This document shows positions 53,909-62,631 of a DNA stretch of 64,000 nt, piece by piece. Position 1 is the first letter of the stretch; the number at the start of each line of letters is the position of its first letter. The notes under the pieces were generated by a model. It was given only the letters and a program-made list of their open reading frames with translations. It was not told the origin of the DNA and made no database searches. Origin of the DNA: Haliscomenobacter hydrossis DSM 1100 (GTDB lineage: Bacteria; Bacteroidota; Bacteroidia; Chitinophagales; Saprospiraceae); the NCBI RefSeq assembly GCF_000212735.1, contig NC_015510.1:1240001-1304000 (forward strand). Reading direction: 5' to 3'. The translations under genes were made by a program, and so were the position numbers.

Positions 53909-54772
53909 ATGAAAAGTATCATTTATTTGATTTTGTTGCTCTTCGTATACAATAGTTCTGTCGCCCAACAAGCGATAGACGAATCGGGCAAGATAACCGT
54001 TGCCATCTTTAACAAAACCTCAGAGGTGAGCAGGCAACACGGAAGATTGGAAATTCCTGTGCCGCCCGATTTTATTGTAGTAGGTGGCGGTGCAGTAGCA
54101 TCGAAGGATGGCAAAGGTGCCTTGCTGACCGCTTCCTTTCCCAACGAACAACTCAGTAGTTGGGTCGTTGCTTCTAAAGACCACCAGGAACCCCATCCCC
54201 ATAAATTGCAAGGGTATGCCATTGGATTGAAAGTACAAGGTATGACCAGAGAACAACTCCGGAGTTTCATTAGCGTAAGCCGGGTGGTTAGCCAAAAAGC
54301 AAATCATCCCTACACCCAAGCCAGACCCGTAGCAGGTAACGTACTAATCGGTGGAGGTTTTGAAGTATTGTGGACAGGCCCAGGAAACTTAGCTACAGCC
54401 TCTTATCCTGATAGAGGTGCTTGGAGAGTCAAATCAAAAGACCACATTGTTCCTGATGTTGCTCAAATTGTAGCTTACGCTATTTCAATACGCCCCGATC
54501 TGCCAGTTGGAAGAATCAGAGCCACCATCAATTCAGGCGGATCTCAACCAGCTTCACACCCTCAATATATTGTAAACCTGCCATTTGGCTATGCTATGAC
54601 TTGCGGTGGTGGCCTTGCCTCCTGGGCGGGTGAAGGAAGTATGTTGTGGCAGTTGAAACCTACAATTGACGAAAGAACTAGGGTGCAAAGTTTTACTGCT
54701 GGCGCAAAAGACCACGTCAGACCTAGTACTGGAACAGTATTTTCGTATGTTCTGGGGCTTAAAATTGAATAA
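53909..54772 (+). CDS. Secreted triple-repeat protein
   Basis: The 287-residue protein has a signal peptide (IIYLILLLFVYNSSVAQ) and three copies of an ~80-residue repeat. Each has a V-x-G-G-G-A/F strand, a T-A-S-F/Y-P segment and a W/F...SKDH or AKDH motif: DFIVVGGGAVASKDGKGALL...SKDHQEP; VLIGGGFEVLWTGPGNLATASYP...SKDHIVP; MTCGGGLASWAGEGSM...AKDHVRP. This suggests a beta-trefoil/beta-propeller-like binding protein. I recognise no named family. A clear terminator follows. Confidence 0.7.
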   Translation: MKSIIYLILLLFVYNSSVAQQAIDESGKITVAIFNKTSEVSRQHGRLEIPVPPDFIVVGGGAVASKDGKGALLTASFPNEQLSSWVVASKDHQEPHPHKLQGYAIGLKVQGMTREQLRSFISVSRVVSQKANHPYTQARPVAGNVLIGGGFEVLWTGPGNLATASYPDRGAWRVKSKDHIVPDVAQIVAYAISIRPDLPVGRIRATINSGGSQPASHPQYIVNLPFGYAMTCGGGLASWAGEGSMLWQLKPTIDERTRVQSFTAGAKDHVRPSTGTVFSYVLGLKIE

Positions 54773-54800
54773 ACGCCTTCACTTTTTTCATCTAAGTAGT

Positions 54801-54866
54801 GGGCAAAAATAAGTGATCATTTTTCCTAATCCTCTGGTAAAATGATCACTTATTTTTTAATTGCCC
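54801..54866 (+). terminator. Rho-independent-like hairpin
   Basis: GGGCAAAAATAAGTGATCAT is complementary to ATGATCACTTATTTTTTAAT TGCCC with a 15-base loop, followed by a U-poor stretch. It lies 29 bases after the triple-repeat gene and is nearly perfect. Confidence 0.65.
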
Positions 54867-54995
54867 TTAGTGAAGATTACCCCCAGTTTTTCTGCTTTTA
54901 CACAACGAGATATTTGGCAGATTGAGCTTTATTTGCACTTGTTGAGTACCTTTATTCGGACGTATAATCTAATGAATTTTTAAAACCCTACTTAC

Positions 54996-55457
54996 ATGTG
55001 TTGGTGTGTCACTATCGCGACTTCTGCTCCTCTAAGCGGAGTTACTGTTTCAGGGCCTTGGCCAGAGGATGGTTCTCCTCCACCTCCCCTTCATTTCGCA
55101 GCAATTTCTGCTGAGGAATTCAAAGGGGAGCTTATCGCCTTATACCGTTCCTTTTTTAAAGGCCAATTCCTTTACGATGTAGGTTCAGATACAGGTTGTG
55201 GCTGTGGACTTAATCGCAGTTATAAAACCATTTACTACGAGGGGACTACTACCCAAGTGGATTATTCCGATGAATCTCCGCTAGCCTTGATTGAATTCAT
55301 TCGGAAACATACCCAAGCGGAAGATTTGGAAATGTATGTTGTATGGGAGACTGATCGATTAAAAGCCCCGCTTTCCTATGTAGAAATAGACTGTAGTACA
55401 TTAAATATCGATACCTATTTTGAGTTTGAATCTAGGATATTTTACCGTTTTTTTTAA
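54996..55457 (+). CDS. Cytoplasmic hypothetical protein with Cys-rich centre
   Basis: The 153-residue product has no signal peptide. It starts MCWCVTIATSAPLSG and contains a CGCGL motif near residue 69, surrounded by FYDVGSD-like and YKTIYYEG strands, then acidic helices. The clustered cysteines suggest metal binding, but the family is not recognised. It is followed by a strong terminator, so it is an independent gene between the secreted trio and the GH9 gene. Confidence 0.6.
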   Translation: MCWCVTIATSAPLSGVTVSGPWPEDGSPPPPLHFAAISAEEFKGELIALYRSFFKGQFLYDVGSDTGCGCGLNRSYKTIYYEGTTTQVDYSDESPLALIEFIRKHTQAEDLEMYVVWETDRLKAPLSYVEIDCSTLNIDTYFEFESRIFYRFF

Positions 55458-55475
55458 TTCAATAAATAAACTCTA

Positions 55476-55508
55476 AGGCCAAAGCACCCTTGCTTTGGCC
55501 TTTTTTAT
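55476..55508 (+). terminator. Strong Rho-independent terminator
   Basis: AAGGCCAAAGC pairs with GCTTTGGCCTT around a 6-base loop, followed by TTTTTT. It ends the transcription of the Cys-rich gene, 19 bases after its stop. Confidence 0.9.
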
Positions 55509-55543
55509 ATCTTTCTAATTCGTATCTATATACCCTACATGCA

Positions 55544-58015
55544 ATGAAATATTCCTTCTTCTTCTTCTTTTTGTGCTTTCTGCAAAATATGAACGCCCAA
55601 TCCAGCTGGATCCGCATCAACCAACTCGGCTACCTCCCCGACGACACCAAAGTTGCCGTCCTCGTCAGCAAAGAAACACCGCAGGTCAGCAGTTTCGAGC
55701 TTTGCGAAGCCAACACCCACAAAGTCGTTTTCACCAGCCGCAACATTCAAACTTTTGGCTCCTACGCCGCTTTCCGTTCAGGTTGTCGGCTCAATTTTTC
55801 CAGGTTTAACCTGCAAGGTCGGTTTTATGTGCGGGCTGCCGGGGTGCGTTCCCCCAACTTTCGCATTGCCTCGGAGGTATACGCCGGAACCGCCGATTTT
55901 ATCCTGCGCTACATGCGCCAGCAACGCAGCGGCTATAATCCCTACCTAAAGGATTCCTGCCACACTCAGGACGGGTACATCGTTTATCATCCCGATCCGG
56001 CCAAAAATGGTACGCACCTGGACGTGTCCGGTGGTTGGCACGATGCCTCCGACTACCTGCAATACGTCGCCACCTCGGCCAACGCCACTTTTCAAATGCT
56101 GTTTGCCTACCAGCAAAATCCGGGTTCATTTGGCGATGGTCACGATGCCTCGGGCCACCCTGTACCCAACGGCATCCCCGACGTGTTGGACGAAGCCAAA
56201 TGGGGGCTGGACTGGCTACTCAAAATGAACCCCGCCAAAGAGGAAATGTACAACCAACTGGCCGACGACCGCGATCACCTCAAAATGCGTCTACCCACCC
56301 TCGATTCGGTGGTGTACGATCCCAAACATGGCTACGGCCGTCCGGTATATTTTGTCACCGGCAAACCGCAGGGGCTATTGCGCTACCAAAACCGCAGCAA
56401 GGGCGTAGCTTCAACAGCAGGCAAATACGCCTCGGCTTTTGCCCTGGGGAGCCGCATCCTGGCTCCTTTTTACCCTGAATACGCCCAAAAACTCTTGCCC
56501 AAAGCCTGGGACGCTTACGAATTTGGCCGCAAATACCCGGGTGTTTGCCAAACTGCACCCTGCCGCGCGCCCTATTTTTACGAAGAAGACAATGATGTGG
56601 ACGACATGGAACTTGCGGCAGCGCAATTGTTTCAAATCGCTCCTCAGCGCAGCGAACTCCTGCAACAAGCCAGTACATACGGCCAGGCCGAGCCCACCAC
56701 ACCCTGGATGGGGGCAGATACCGCCCGGCATTACCAGTGGTATCCGTTTGTGAATTTGGGTCATTATCTCTTGGCTCAGCAAGGTGGAACAACGGGCACC
56801 CAATTTCAACAATACCTCAAAGCGGGCATTGAAAAAGTAAAAATCCGGGGGCAAAACAACCCCTTCCTCAACGGCGTCCCCTTCATTTGGTGCTCCAACA
56901 ACCTCACCGTGGGGATTTTGACCCAATTGCACCTTTACCGCCAATTGAGCAAAGACGAACAATACCGCGAGATGGAAGCCGCCCTGCGCGACTGGCTGTT
57001 TGGCTGCAACCCCTGGGGCACAAGTATGATTTATGGCTTGCCCGCTGATGGCGATACGCCCGCAGATCCGCATTCGGCATTTACCAACCTGTACAATTAT
57101 CCCATCGACGGTGGTTTGGTGGATGGTCCCATTTACGGTAGTATTTTTGGGCGCTTGATTGGCATCACCATGCACGAAGCCGATGAATACGCCGAGTTTC
57201 AGTCCAAACTAGTGGTATACCACGACGATAACGGCGATTACTCCAGCAACGAGCCCACCATGGATGGCACGGCCAGCCTGAGTTACATTCTTTCGGCGTA
57301 TGAGAAAGCGGGAAAAACGGCGGCCAACACGGCGCAGCATGATGTATTTGGCAGCATTCAACGCCTGGACCCCAGCCAGCCTGTGGTGTATTTGAGCTTT
57401 ACGGGGCATGAATACGGCGAAGGTAGCTCCTTCATTTTGCGCAGCTTAAAAAAGGCGGGCGTGAAAGCTTCGTTCTTTTTGACGGGTGATTTTTTGCGCA
57501 ATCCAGCCTTCAAAAAAAGCATCAAAAAAATGGTGCAAGAAGGTCATTACCTCGGGCCGCACTCTGACAAACACTTGCTGTATTGCGATTGGGGCAAAAG
57601 GGATTCTCTACTGCTGACTAGGGCACAGTTTACCCAGGATTTACAGGCCAATCTCCGCGCCCTACAAGGTTTTCAGGTCAAAACGCCCCTCCCCTACTTC
57701 ATGCCGCCTTACGAATGGTACAACGAACAGATTGTGGATTGGAGCACTGAGCTAGGATTACAAGTAATCAACTTCACGCCGCGTACGGGCACCAACGCCG
57801 ATTACACCACCCCGAACATGGCCAACTACCGCAGCAGCGAAACCTTGTATCAGGGTTTGTTGGAATTCGAAAAAAACGATCCCCAAAAGCTGAACGGGGC
57901 GATTGTGTTGATCCATCTGGGCACGGATCCGGCGCGGAAGGATAAGTTGTATAGCCGCTTGCCGGAGTTGATTCGGGAGTTGAAGGAGAAGGGATATCGA
58001 TTTGCGAGGTTATAG
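55544..58015 (+). CDS. GH9 cellulase fused to polysaccharide deacetylase
   Basis: From ATG 55544 the protein is 823 residues, with signal peptide (SFFFFFLCFLQNMNAQ). An N-terminal CelD_N Ig-like domain (IRINQLGYLPDDTKVAVLVS) comes first. A GH9 (alpha/alpha)6 domain follows, with nucleophile-supporting GGWHDASDYLQY, NGIPDVLDEAKWGLDWLL and the C-terminal EPTMDGTASLSYIL. From about residue 620 a NodB-type deacetylase follows (VVYLSFTGHEYGEGSSFIL, AGVKASFFLTGDFL, HSDKH metal site, MPPYEWYN). The fusion links chain hydrolysis with deacetylation. A T9SS sorting domain is not seen. Confidence 0.9.
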   Translation: MKYSFFFFFLCFLQNMNAQSSWIRINQLGYLPDDTKVAVLVSKETPQVSSFELCEANTHKVVFTSRNIQTFGSYAAFRSGCRLNFSRFNLQGRFYVRAAGVRSPNFRIASEVYAGTADFILRYMRQQRSGYNPYLKDSCHTQDGYIVYHPDPAKNGTHLDVSGGWHDASDYLQYVATSANATFQMLFAYQQNPGSFGDGHDASGHPVPNGIPDVLDEAKWGLDWLLKMNPAKEEMYNQLADDRDHLKMRLPTLDSVVYDPKHGYGRPVYFVTGKPQGLLRYQNRSKGVASTAGKYASAFALGSRILAPFYPEYAQKLLPKAWDAYEFGRKYPGVCQTAPCRAPYFYEEDNDVDDMELAAAQLFQIAPQRSELLQQASTYGQAEPTTPWMGADTARHYQWYPFVNLGHYLLAQQGGTTGTQFQQYLKAGIEKVKIRGQNNPFLNGVPFIWCSNNLTVGILTQLHLYRQLSKDEQYREMEAALRDWLFGCNPWGTSMIYGLPADGDTPADPHSAFTNLYNYPIDGGLVDGPIYGSIFGRLIGITMHEADEYAEFQSKLVVYHDDNGDYSSNEPTMDGTASLSYILSAYEKAGKTAANTAQHDVFGSIQRLDPSQPVVYLSFTGHEYGEGSSFILRSLKKAGVKASFFLTGDFLRNPAFKKSIKKMVQEGHYLGPHSDKHLLYCDWGKRDSLLLTRAQFTQDLQANLRALQGFQVKTPLPYFMPPYEWYNEQIVDWSTELGLQVINFTPRTGTNADYTTPNMANYRSSETLYQGLLEFEKNDPQKLNGAIVLIHLGTDPARKDKLYSRLPELIRELKEKGYRFARL

Positions 58016-58060
58016 ATAAACCATGCTCATACTGGATGATTCGCAGTTCAAAATATTTTT

Positions 58061-58440
58061 TTACCACAGAGTTGCACAGCGTACACGCGGAGTTTCACAG
58101 AGAGGAGACCACCTGCGGTGGAGAGGGATTAGAGTCCGCAGTCGCTACTATCGAGCTTCGCGTTTGCATAAATTTGATTTTATGTAGTATAAAAATCCTT
58201 CAGTAGAAGCGACCTCTGTGGCCTCTTCCCCATCGCAGGTGGTCTTTCTGTGTAACTCCGCGTTGTATACTCCGTGAGACTCTGTGGTTAAAAGCTCGCT
58301 GTACCCTCCACAGGCGGGTGCTAAACTTTTACAAAAACCAACTTTAACCGCTACCGCCTCTGCGCCCTCTCCACCGCAGGTGGCCTCCTCTCTGTGAAAC
58401 TCCGTGTGTACTCTGCGAAACTCTGTGGTAAAAAAATGAC
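58061..58440. repeat. CACAGAG/CTCTGTG interspersed inverted repeats
   Basis: The 463-base gap between GH9 and VOC genes is built of multiple copies of ACCACAGAGTT-, GTTTCACAGAG- and CCGCAGGTGG-type words in both orientations. It includes CAGGCGGGTGCTAAACTTTT at 58311, also at 21173. No gene is seen. Confidence 0.65.
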
Positions 58441-58478
58441 GCTTTGTTTAGCCGATTTTCCTTCAGCGCTCGAAGCTC

Positions 58479-58862
58479 TTACTTATTCGAATGCAGCCCC
58501 ACCTTATTGCCTTCGGTGTCAATAAAGAAGGCCATGTATCCGGTGTCTTCATCGATGTGGGTTTTGGGCATCACCACTTGGCCACCGGCGCTTTCTACTT
58601 TGCCCAATGCCACACTCAGATCGGGATTGCCATTCAGGTAAATTACAGCGCCGTCGGTACTGGGTTTGTGCATCTCGCTTTGTACCAGGGCGCCCGCTAC
58701 TTTCCCACTCATGGGGTTGTAAGGGAACATGGCCATTTGCATGCCCATCATTTCCTGTTGATCCATTTCAATGGAAAATACAGTTTGGTAAAAGGATTTG
58801 GCGCGGCTCATATCACTTACGGATATTTCGAACCAGTTGAGGGTGTTGACTGAGTTGTCCAT
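58479..58862 (-). CDS. VOC-superfamily (glyoxalase/dioxygenase-like) protein
   Basis: The 127-residue single-domain protein has the VOC pattern: NTLNWFEISVSDMSRAKSFYQTVF (first beta-alpha-beta), AVIYLNGNPDLSVALGKVESAGGQVVMPKTHI, then GYMAFFIDTEGNKVGLHS with the terminal metal-type Glu replaced by the EGNKVGL pattern. It belongs to the Bacteroidota branch often annotated as glyoxalase/bleomycin-resistance protein. No real role is deducible. It is monocistronic. Confidence 0.9.
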   Translation of the reverse strand: MDNSVNTLNWFEISVSDMSRAKSFYQTVFSIEMDQQEMMGMQMAMFPYNPMSGKVAGALVQSEMHKPSTDGAVIYLNGNPDLSVALGKVESAGGQVVMPKTHIDEDTGYMAFFIDTEGNKVGLHSNK

Positions 58863-59072
58863 TTGATGATTGATTTAGAAGTGATGAATGGGCGCTTGTT
58901 TTGAAATACCCTTCAAAGTAATCAAAAACAGCTATACCGCTGACGATTGGGGTGTTGTGAATCGGACAAGTTTTTGAAAATTATTTTTTTTTGTAAAAAA
59001 ATCACCCATTCAAGTGAGTCTCTTAAAGTCGATCCAAACTAACTTGCCGCAACAAATCAAATTTAACAACCC

Positions 59073-59381
59073 ATGTTTACACCAGCCCAACGTTTGTATT
59101 TCCTTTTTCTTTTCGCCCTGGTTGCCATTATGTTTTTACTGGCGGCTTATACGGCCTGGATTGACCCTGCCCAGACCTACGGGTTTTGGGGCGGCATCCA
59201 GCACGGTTTTTTTGCCGTACAAAATGGTTTTATTGGCCTGTTTTCAGGTCGGGATTACTACGCGCCGCTGCATACGGGTTGGTACCGTTGGGGATTTTGG
59301 GCGGGCATGTTTTTGATTCCGGGGTTTATTCGGGTGTGTTTTGAGGTGCTGGGGGTTGTGGTGGAAAGTTGGTTGCGGTAA
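59073..59381 (+). CDS. Small membrane protein, 102 aa
   Basis: The product has two to three membrane helices (LYFLFLFALVAIMFLLAAYTAWI near residues 8-30, and WGFWAGMFLIPGFIRVCFEVLGVVV at the end) joined by an aromatic-Gly-rich loop (TYGFWGGIQHGFFAVQNGFIGLFSG). Similar small proteins are common in Bacteroidota but are uncharacterised. It is convergent with nothing and followed by a 230-base AT-rich gap. Confidence 0.7.
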   Translation: MFTPAQRLYFLFLFALVAIMFLLAAYTAWIDPAQTYGFWGGIQHGFFAVQNGFIGLFSGRDYYAPLHTGWYRWGFWAGMFLIPGFIRVCFEVLGVVVESWLR

Positions 59382-59613
59382 GTGGGGTGACGGGATCAAC
59401 AACAAAATCTTGCAAGCAATGTACTTTTGTATCCTCATCAAGCACAACTTATTGCCAGTTTCTTTCCGAGCGCACATCCAGCTTTATTTGCAGAGCGAAC
59501 AATTTCCCCTCCTCCAAAAATAGCAGTCGCGTAGCGACGAGGCATTTTATTAAAAAATAAATTTTAATAAAAAAAATTAAAAACAAATAATTAATTTAGC
59601 ACAAAAAACACCG

Positions 59614-60642
59614 ATGCCCAAGAAACCAGCCAAACCACACGATGAGTTTTTCAAAGCTACTTTTGGTCGCAGAGAAGTTGCTTTAGAATACCTGCAAAGC
59701 ATGTTGCCTGCTGATTTACAGCAAGATTTGGCCATTGAGCAGTTGGAAAGGGTCAATGGTTCTTTTGTATCACCAGCGCTACAAGAATTTTTTTCAGATG
59801 TGGTGTACCAATGCCCATTCCGGGACGGCAAACATAGAATCAATGCCGCTTTCATTTTGGAACACAAAAGCAAGCCCGAAAGTCGGCCCCACTTGCAACT
59901 TTTGCGTTACCTATTGGATGCTTGGACGGAGCAGTTGAATCAAGGCCAAAAGCAGCTTACCCCGATCGTACCCATTCTGATTTATCACGGCAAGCGGGGT
60001 TGGAAAAAACGCAACATGAGCCATTATTTTGGGAAAAATTTGCCGGCTAGTCTGCTGCCATACATTCCGCAATTTGACTACATTTTCACCAATGTCCGAA
60101 ACCTGAGCGATGAACAAATTCTGGAGCTATGTCACGGTTTACTCATCAATACCTTACTCATGATGAAACACATCTGGGAACCGGATTACATCTTGCAAAA
60201 CCCCCAACTCATCTTCATCAACCTTGATGAACCCCACCAACAGCAAGACTTCATTGTATTCATGCTTGCTTATTTTTTAAAAAACACCGAAATTGCCAAA
60301 GAAAAAATCCAGGACTTTATTCAAGCACTGCCAAAAGTCTTAAATCAAAGCACCATGAGTACTTACGACATGATTGTCAAAGAAGGGGAAGCTAAAGCGC
60401 AAAAAGTTTTTGAAGAACTTTTGGCAATTGAACGACTACGGGCTGAAGAAGAACATATAAGGGCTGAAGAAGAACATATAAGGGCTGAAGAAGAACGTCA
60501 ACGTTTAAATAATACCATCCTTAACTTATACCAAATTGCAAAAATGCCCGTTTCAGAAATTGCGCTGATGGTCAGTAGTGAAATTGAATACATTGAAGCC
60601 TTAATTGCCAAATCCGAGGAGGATAAAACGAATCAAAACTAA
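59614..60642 (+). CDS. Rpn-family PD-(D/E)XK nuclease/putative transposase
   Basis: The 342-residue protein begins PHDEFFKATFGRREVALEYLQSMLP, the hallmark of the Rpn/transposase_31 family. The PD-(D/E)XK acid and E-x-K residues are in FFSDVVYQ and FILEHKSKPE (residues near 65-95). LRYLLDAWTEQLNQGQ and VPILIYHGKRGWK are further conserved blocks. Rpn enzymes cut DNA and raise recombination. The C-terminal linker carries a 21-bp tandem repeat (RAEEEHI-RAEEEHI-RAEEER) before a final helical segment. The repeat number may vary. Confidence 0.9.
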   Translation: MPKKPAKPHDEFFKATFGRREVALEYLQSMLPADLQQDLAIEQLERVNGSFVSPALQEFFSDVVYQCPFRDGKHRINAAFILEHKSKPESRPHLQLLRYLLDAWTEQLNQGQKQLTPIVPILIYHGKRGWKKRNMSHYFGKNLPASLLPYIPQFDYIFTNVRNLSDEQILELCHGLLINTLLMMKHIWEPDYILQNPQLIFINLDEPHQQQDFIVFMLAYFLKNTEIAKEKIQDFIQALPKVLNQSTMSTYDMIVKEGEAKAQKVFEELLAIERLRAEEEHIRAEEEHIRAEEERQRLNNTILNLYQIAKMPVSEIALMVSSEIEYIEALIAKSEEDKTNQN

Positions 60643-60688
60643 GGTGCACGCTGCCACAAACCCCTCATCCTAACAAAACCACCAACCC

Positions 60689-62251
60689 ATGACTATCCAG
60701 TTGCACCAAGTTGCCCCCAACGAAACCCTCCACGGCATTGCCCGCCAGTACGACGTAAAGGTTAGGCACCTCAAGGCCCTGAACGGACTCCATTCCGCAA
60801 AATTGACTACAGGGCAAACCCTCTTGATTCAAATCCTGGCGGATGAGGAACCAGAGGAATCTCCGGCGCTCAAAACCCGCGGCCTGCTTGACGACAGCAG
60901 CAGTGTCCGTATCCACACGGTACAAGCAGGCGACAGTTTATACCGCATCGCCAGATTGTACAACCTCAGCGTCGCACAACTCAAAAAAGACAACAACCTG
61001 AGTTCTGACCAAATCGGGATTGGAAAACAATTGATCGTTGGCCGCAAAGCGGGCCCAGCCATCATCAGCAAACCTGAAAGTGTGCAATACCACCAGGTCA
61101 AAGCGGGGGATACGCTGTACAAAATTGCCAAATTGTACAATATCAGCGTCACCAACCTTAAACTGCTCAACAAGCTCAGTACCGATAGTCTGAGCATTGG
61201 CACAAAGTTGCAAGTCGGTTCCAAAGTAGCCATCAATGTGGATACGGGTGGGACAACCTATCCTCCTCCGGTGCCCGTTAAACCTACGCCCCCGATTGTC
61301 AATCCACCTTTGCCACCCGTCAACCCGCCTACCGATACGCCGCCCAATGCGGCCTTGCTGAGTTACCGGGAAGACGCCAGCTATTTGTACCTGGACATCC
61401 AATTGTTGAGTGGAAAAAAGGAACCAGCCAAATTGCAAAAGTATGCGGGCGGGTATCGGTATGCCGGTAAATCCAGCGCGGTACCCAGCGCCGCAGCAGT
61501 ACAATCCATTGGCATGAGTGCGCAGGTTTTCAACGCTTTGCAGTTTTGTAAAAAAGTAGAAGGGTATTACGATGCCATCAATACGTACGACAGTGGGGTG
61601 TTTTCCTACGGTTTTATCCAGTTTACCTCCAAATTTAAGAGCCTGGATCAATTGCTGCAAAGTATGAAAACCTATGCCCCACTGCAATTTCAACAAACCT
61701 TTGAGCGCGCGGGAATTTTTGTCCAAAACAATGTGATCAGGGTGGTGGTTACGCCGCAAAACCAGTTCACAGGTGACGCTGCCTGGCAATACATCAAAGA
61801 GCATCCTGTCCTGTTGGTGCCCTTCATCCAGGCGGGTTTTGTGCCCCAACTGGTATTGGAACAGTACCGCGTGGCCGATGCCTTGTACGCCCAGCCCTCG
61901 CTCAACGCCACTTTGTCGATTACCGGGAGCAATGGGCTCTTGCTGCGCAGTCCACTGGCCAGTATACTTCCCGATTTGGAAACCCAGGCCCTGGCCATTT
62001 CCATAGGGGTCAACCTCGGACCCAATACCATGGCCATGGTGTTGAGCGAGGCCTTGAGTGATCTGGCTCAAAAAAGGAATTATCCGGATGTACAAGCGCT
62101 GGCTCGTACACCCTGGAAAGAGGTTTGTCAACAGTTGATCCAGTTTGAGGGCGGCCCCATTCCTCGGCCCAACCAGAATACCAGAAAAAGCAAGTTCACG
62201 ATTGAAAGGGCAAGGTTGGTTTTGGAACGTGGGATACCCGTGGTGATATAG
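60689..62251 (+). CDS. Triple-LysM protein with lysozyme-like C-terminal domain
   Basis: The 520-residue protein has three LysM domains (HQVAPNETLHGIARQYDVKV; HTVQAGDSLYRIARLYNLSV; HQVKAGDTLYKIAKLYNISV), a Pro-rich linker (PPPVPVKPTPPIVNPP), then a C-terminal domain of about 290 residues. In it, KKVEGYYDAINTYDSGVFSYGFIQFT resembles a lysozyme/chitosanase-like active region (Glu as candidate acid). No signal peptide is seen. It might leave through lysis, T9SS-independent export or a phage-tail-like machine. A peptidoglycan target is inferred. Confidence 0.8.
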   Translation: MTIQLHQVAPNETLHGIARQYDVKVRHLKALNGLHSAKLTTGQTLLIQILADEEPEESPALKTRGLLDDSSSVRIHTVQAGDSLYRIARLYNLSVAQLKKDNNLSSDQIGIGKQLIVGRKAGPAIISKPESVQYHQVKAGDTLYKIAKLYNISVTNLKLLNKLSTDSLSIGTKLQVGSKVAINVDTGGTTYPPPVPVKPTPPIVNPPLPPVNPPTDTPPNAALLSYREDASYLYLDIQLLSGKKEPAKLQKYAGGYRYAGKSSAVPSAAAVQSIGMSAQVFNALQFCKKVEGYYDAINTYDSGVFSYGFIQFTSKFKSLDQLLQSMKTYAPLQFQQTFERAGIFVQNNVIRVVVTPQNQFTGDAAWQYIKEHPVLLVPFIQAGFVPQLVLEQYRVADALYAQPSLNATLSITGSNGLLLRSPLASILPDLETQALAISIGVNLGPNTMAMVLSEALSDLAQKRNYPDVQALARTPWKEVCQQLIQFEGGPIPRPNQNTRKSKFTIERARLVLERGIPVVI

Positions 62252-62430
62252 GCGTTTGGAACCCCAGGCCCGCACCCCTCAAACTTTCCAGGCCCCTTTT
62301 CAGGGCATCTCCTATTTTTCCCGTCTTTCCTTATATTTGACTTGTGGTACCGAGATACTGCTTGGCTCAAGCGCCCTCCTTACATCAAGTCTATTGCCTA
62401 CGTAATTACAAACACATGGAGGAGGTAGAT

Positions 62431-62631
62431 ATGGAAAAACTAAAAGCCTACGCTGCGGGAACCCTCACAGCAAACGAGCGCAGTGTATTTGAACACCAGT
62501 GCCGGGCTAAAGGTTACGACCCACATATTCTGGTAGAAATTCTGGAGTTTGATCAAGACTCCCGTGCCTCCTATTTCCGTTTTGATGAACATCAAGCCTT
62601 CAAACAACTCAAATCCAAGCTCAACAAATGA
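62431..62631 (+). CDS. Small hypothetical protein coupled to uxuA
   Basis: From ATG 62431 the protein is 66 residues. A GGAGGAGGT purine run lies just upstream, an unusual, Shine-Dalgarno-like context for this genome that decides this start over 62416. The sequence [24 protein letters not shown] resembles the helical N-terminus of anti-sigma-like small proteins. Its stop overlaps the uxuA start by four bases. Function unknown. Confidence 0.6.
   Translation: MEKLKAYAAGTLTANERSVFEHQCRAKGYDPHILVEILEFDQDSRASYFRFDEHQAFKQLKSKLNK

Noticed and set aside
54996-55457. Reading the Cys-rich protein as a lipoprotein
   Set aside because: The cysteines at the very N-terminus are not preceded by a lipobox or hydrophobic segment.
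58061-58440. CRISPR array in the repeat-rich gap
   Set aside because: Repeat words differ in length, orientation and spacing, there are no equal spacers and no cas genes nearby.
60430-60500. CRISPR-like short repeats
   Set aside because: They are in-frame codons for RAEEEHI inside the nuclease gene.
60938-62275. 445-residue frame antisense to the LysM protein
   Set aside because: The plus strand has three clear LysM domains; the antisense product is rich in Gly, His and Gln without domains.
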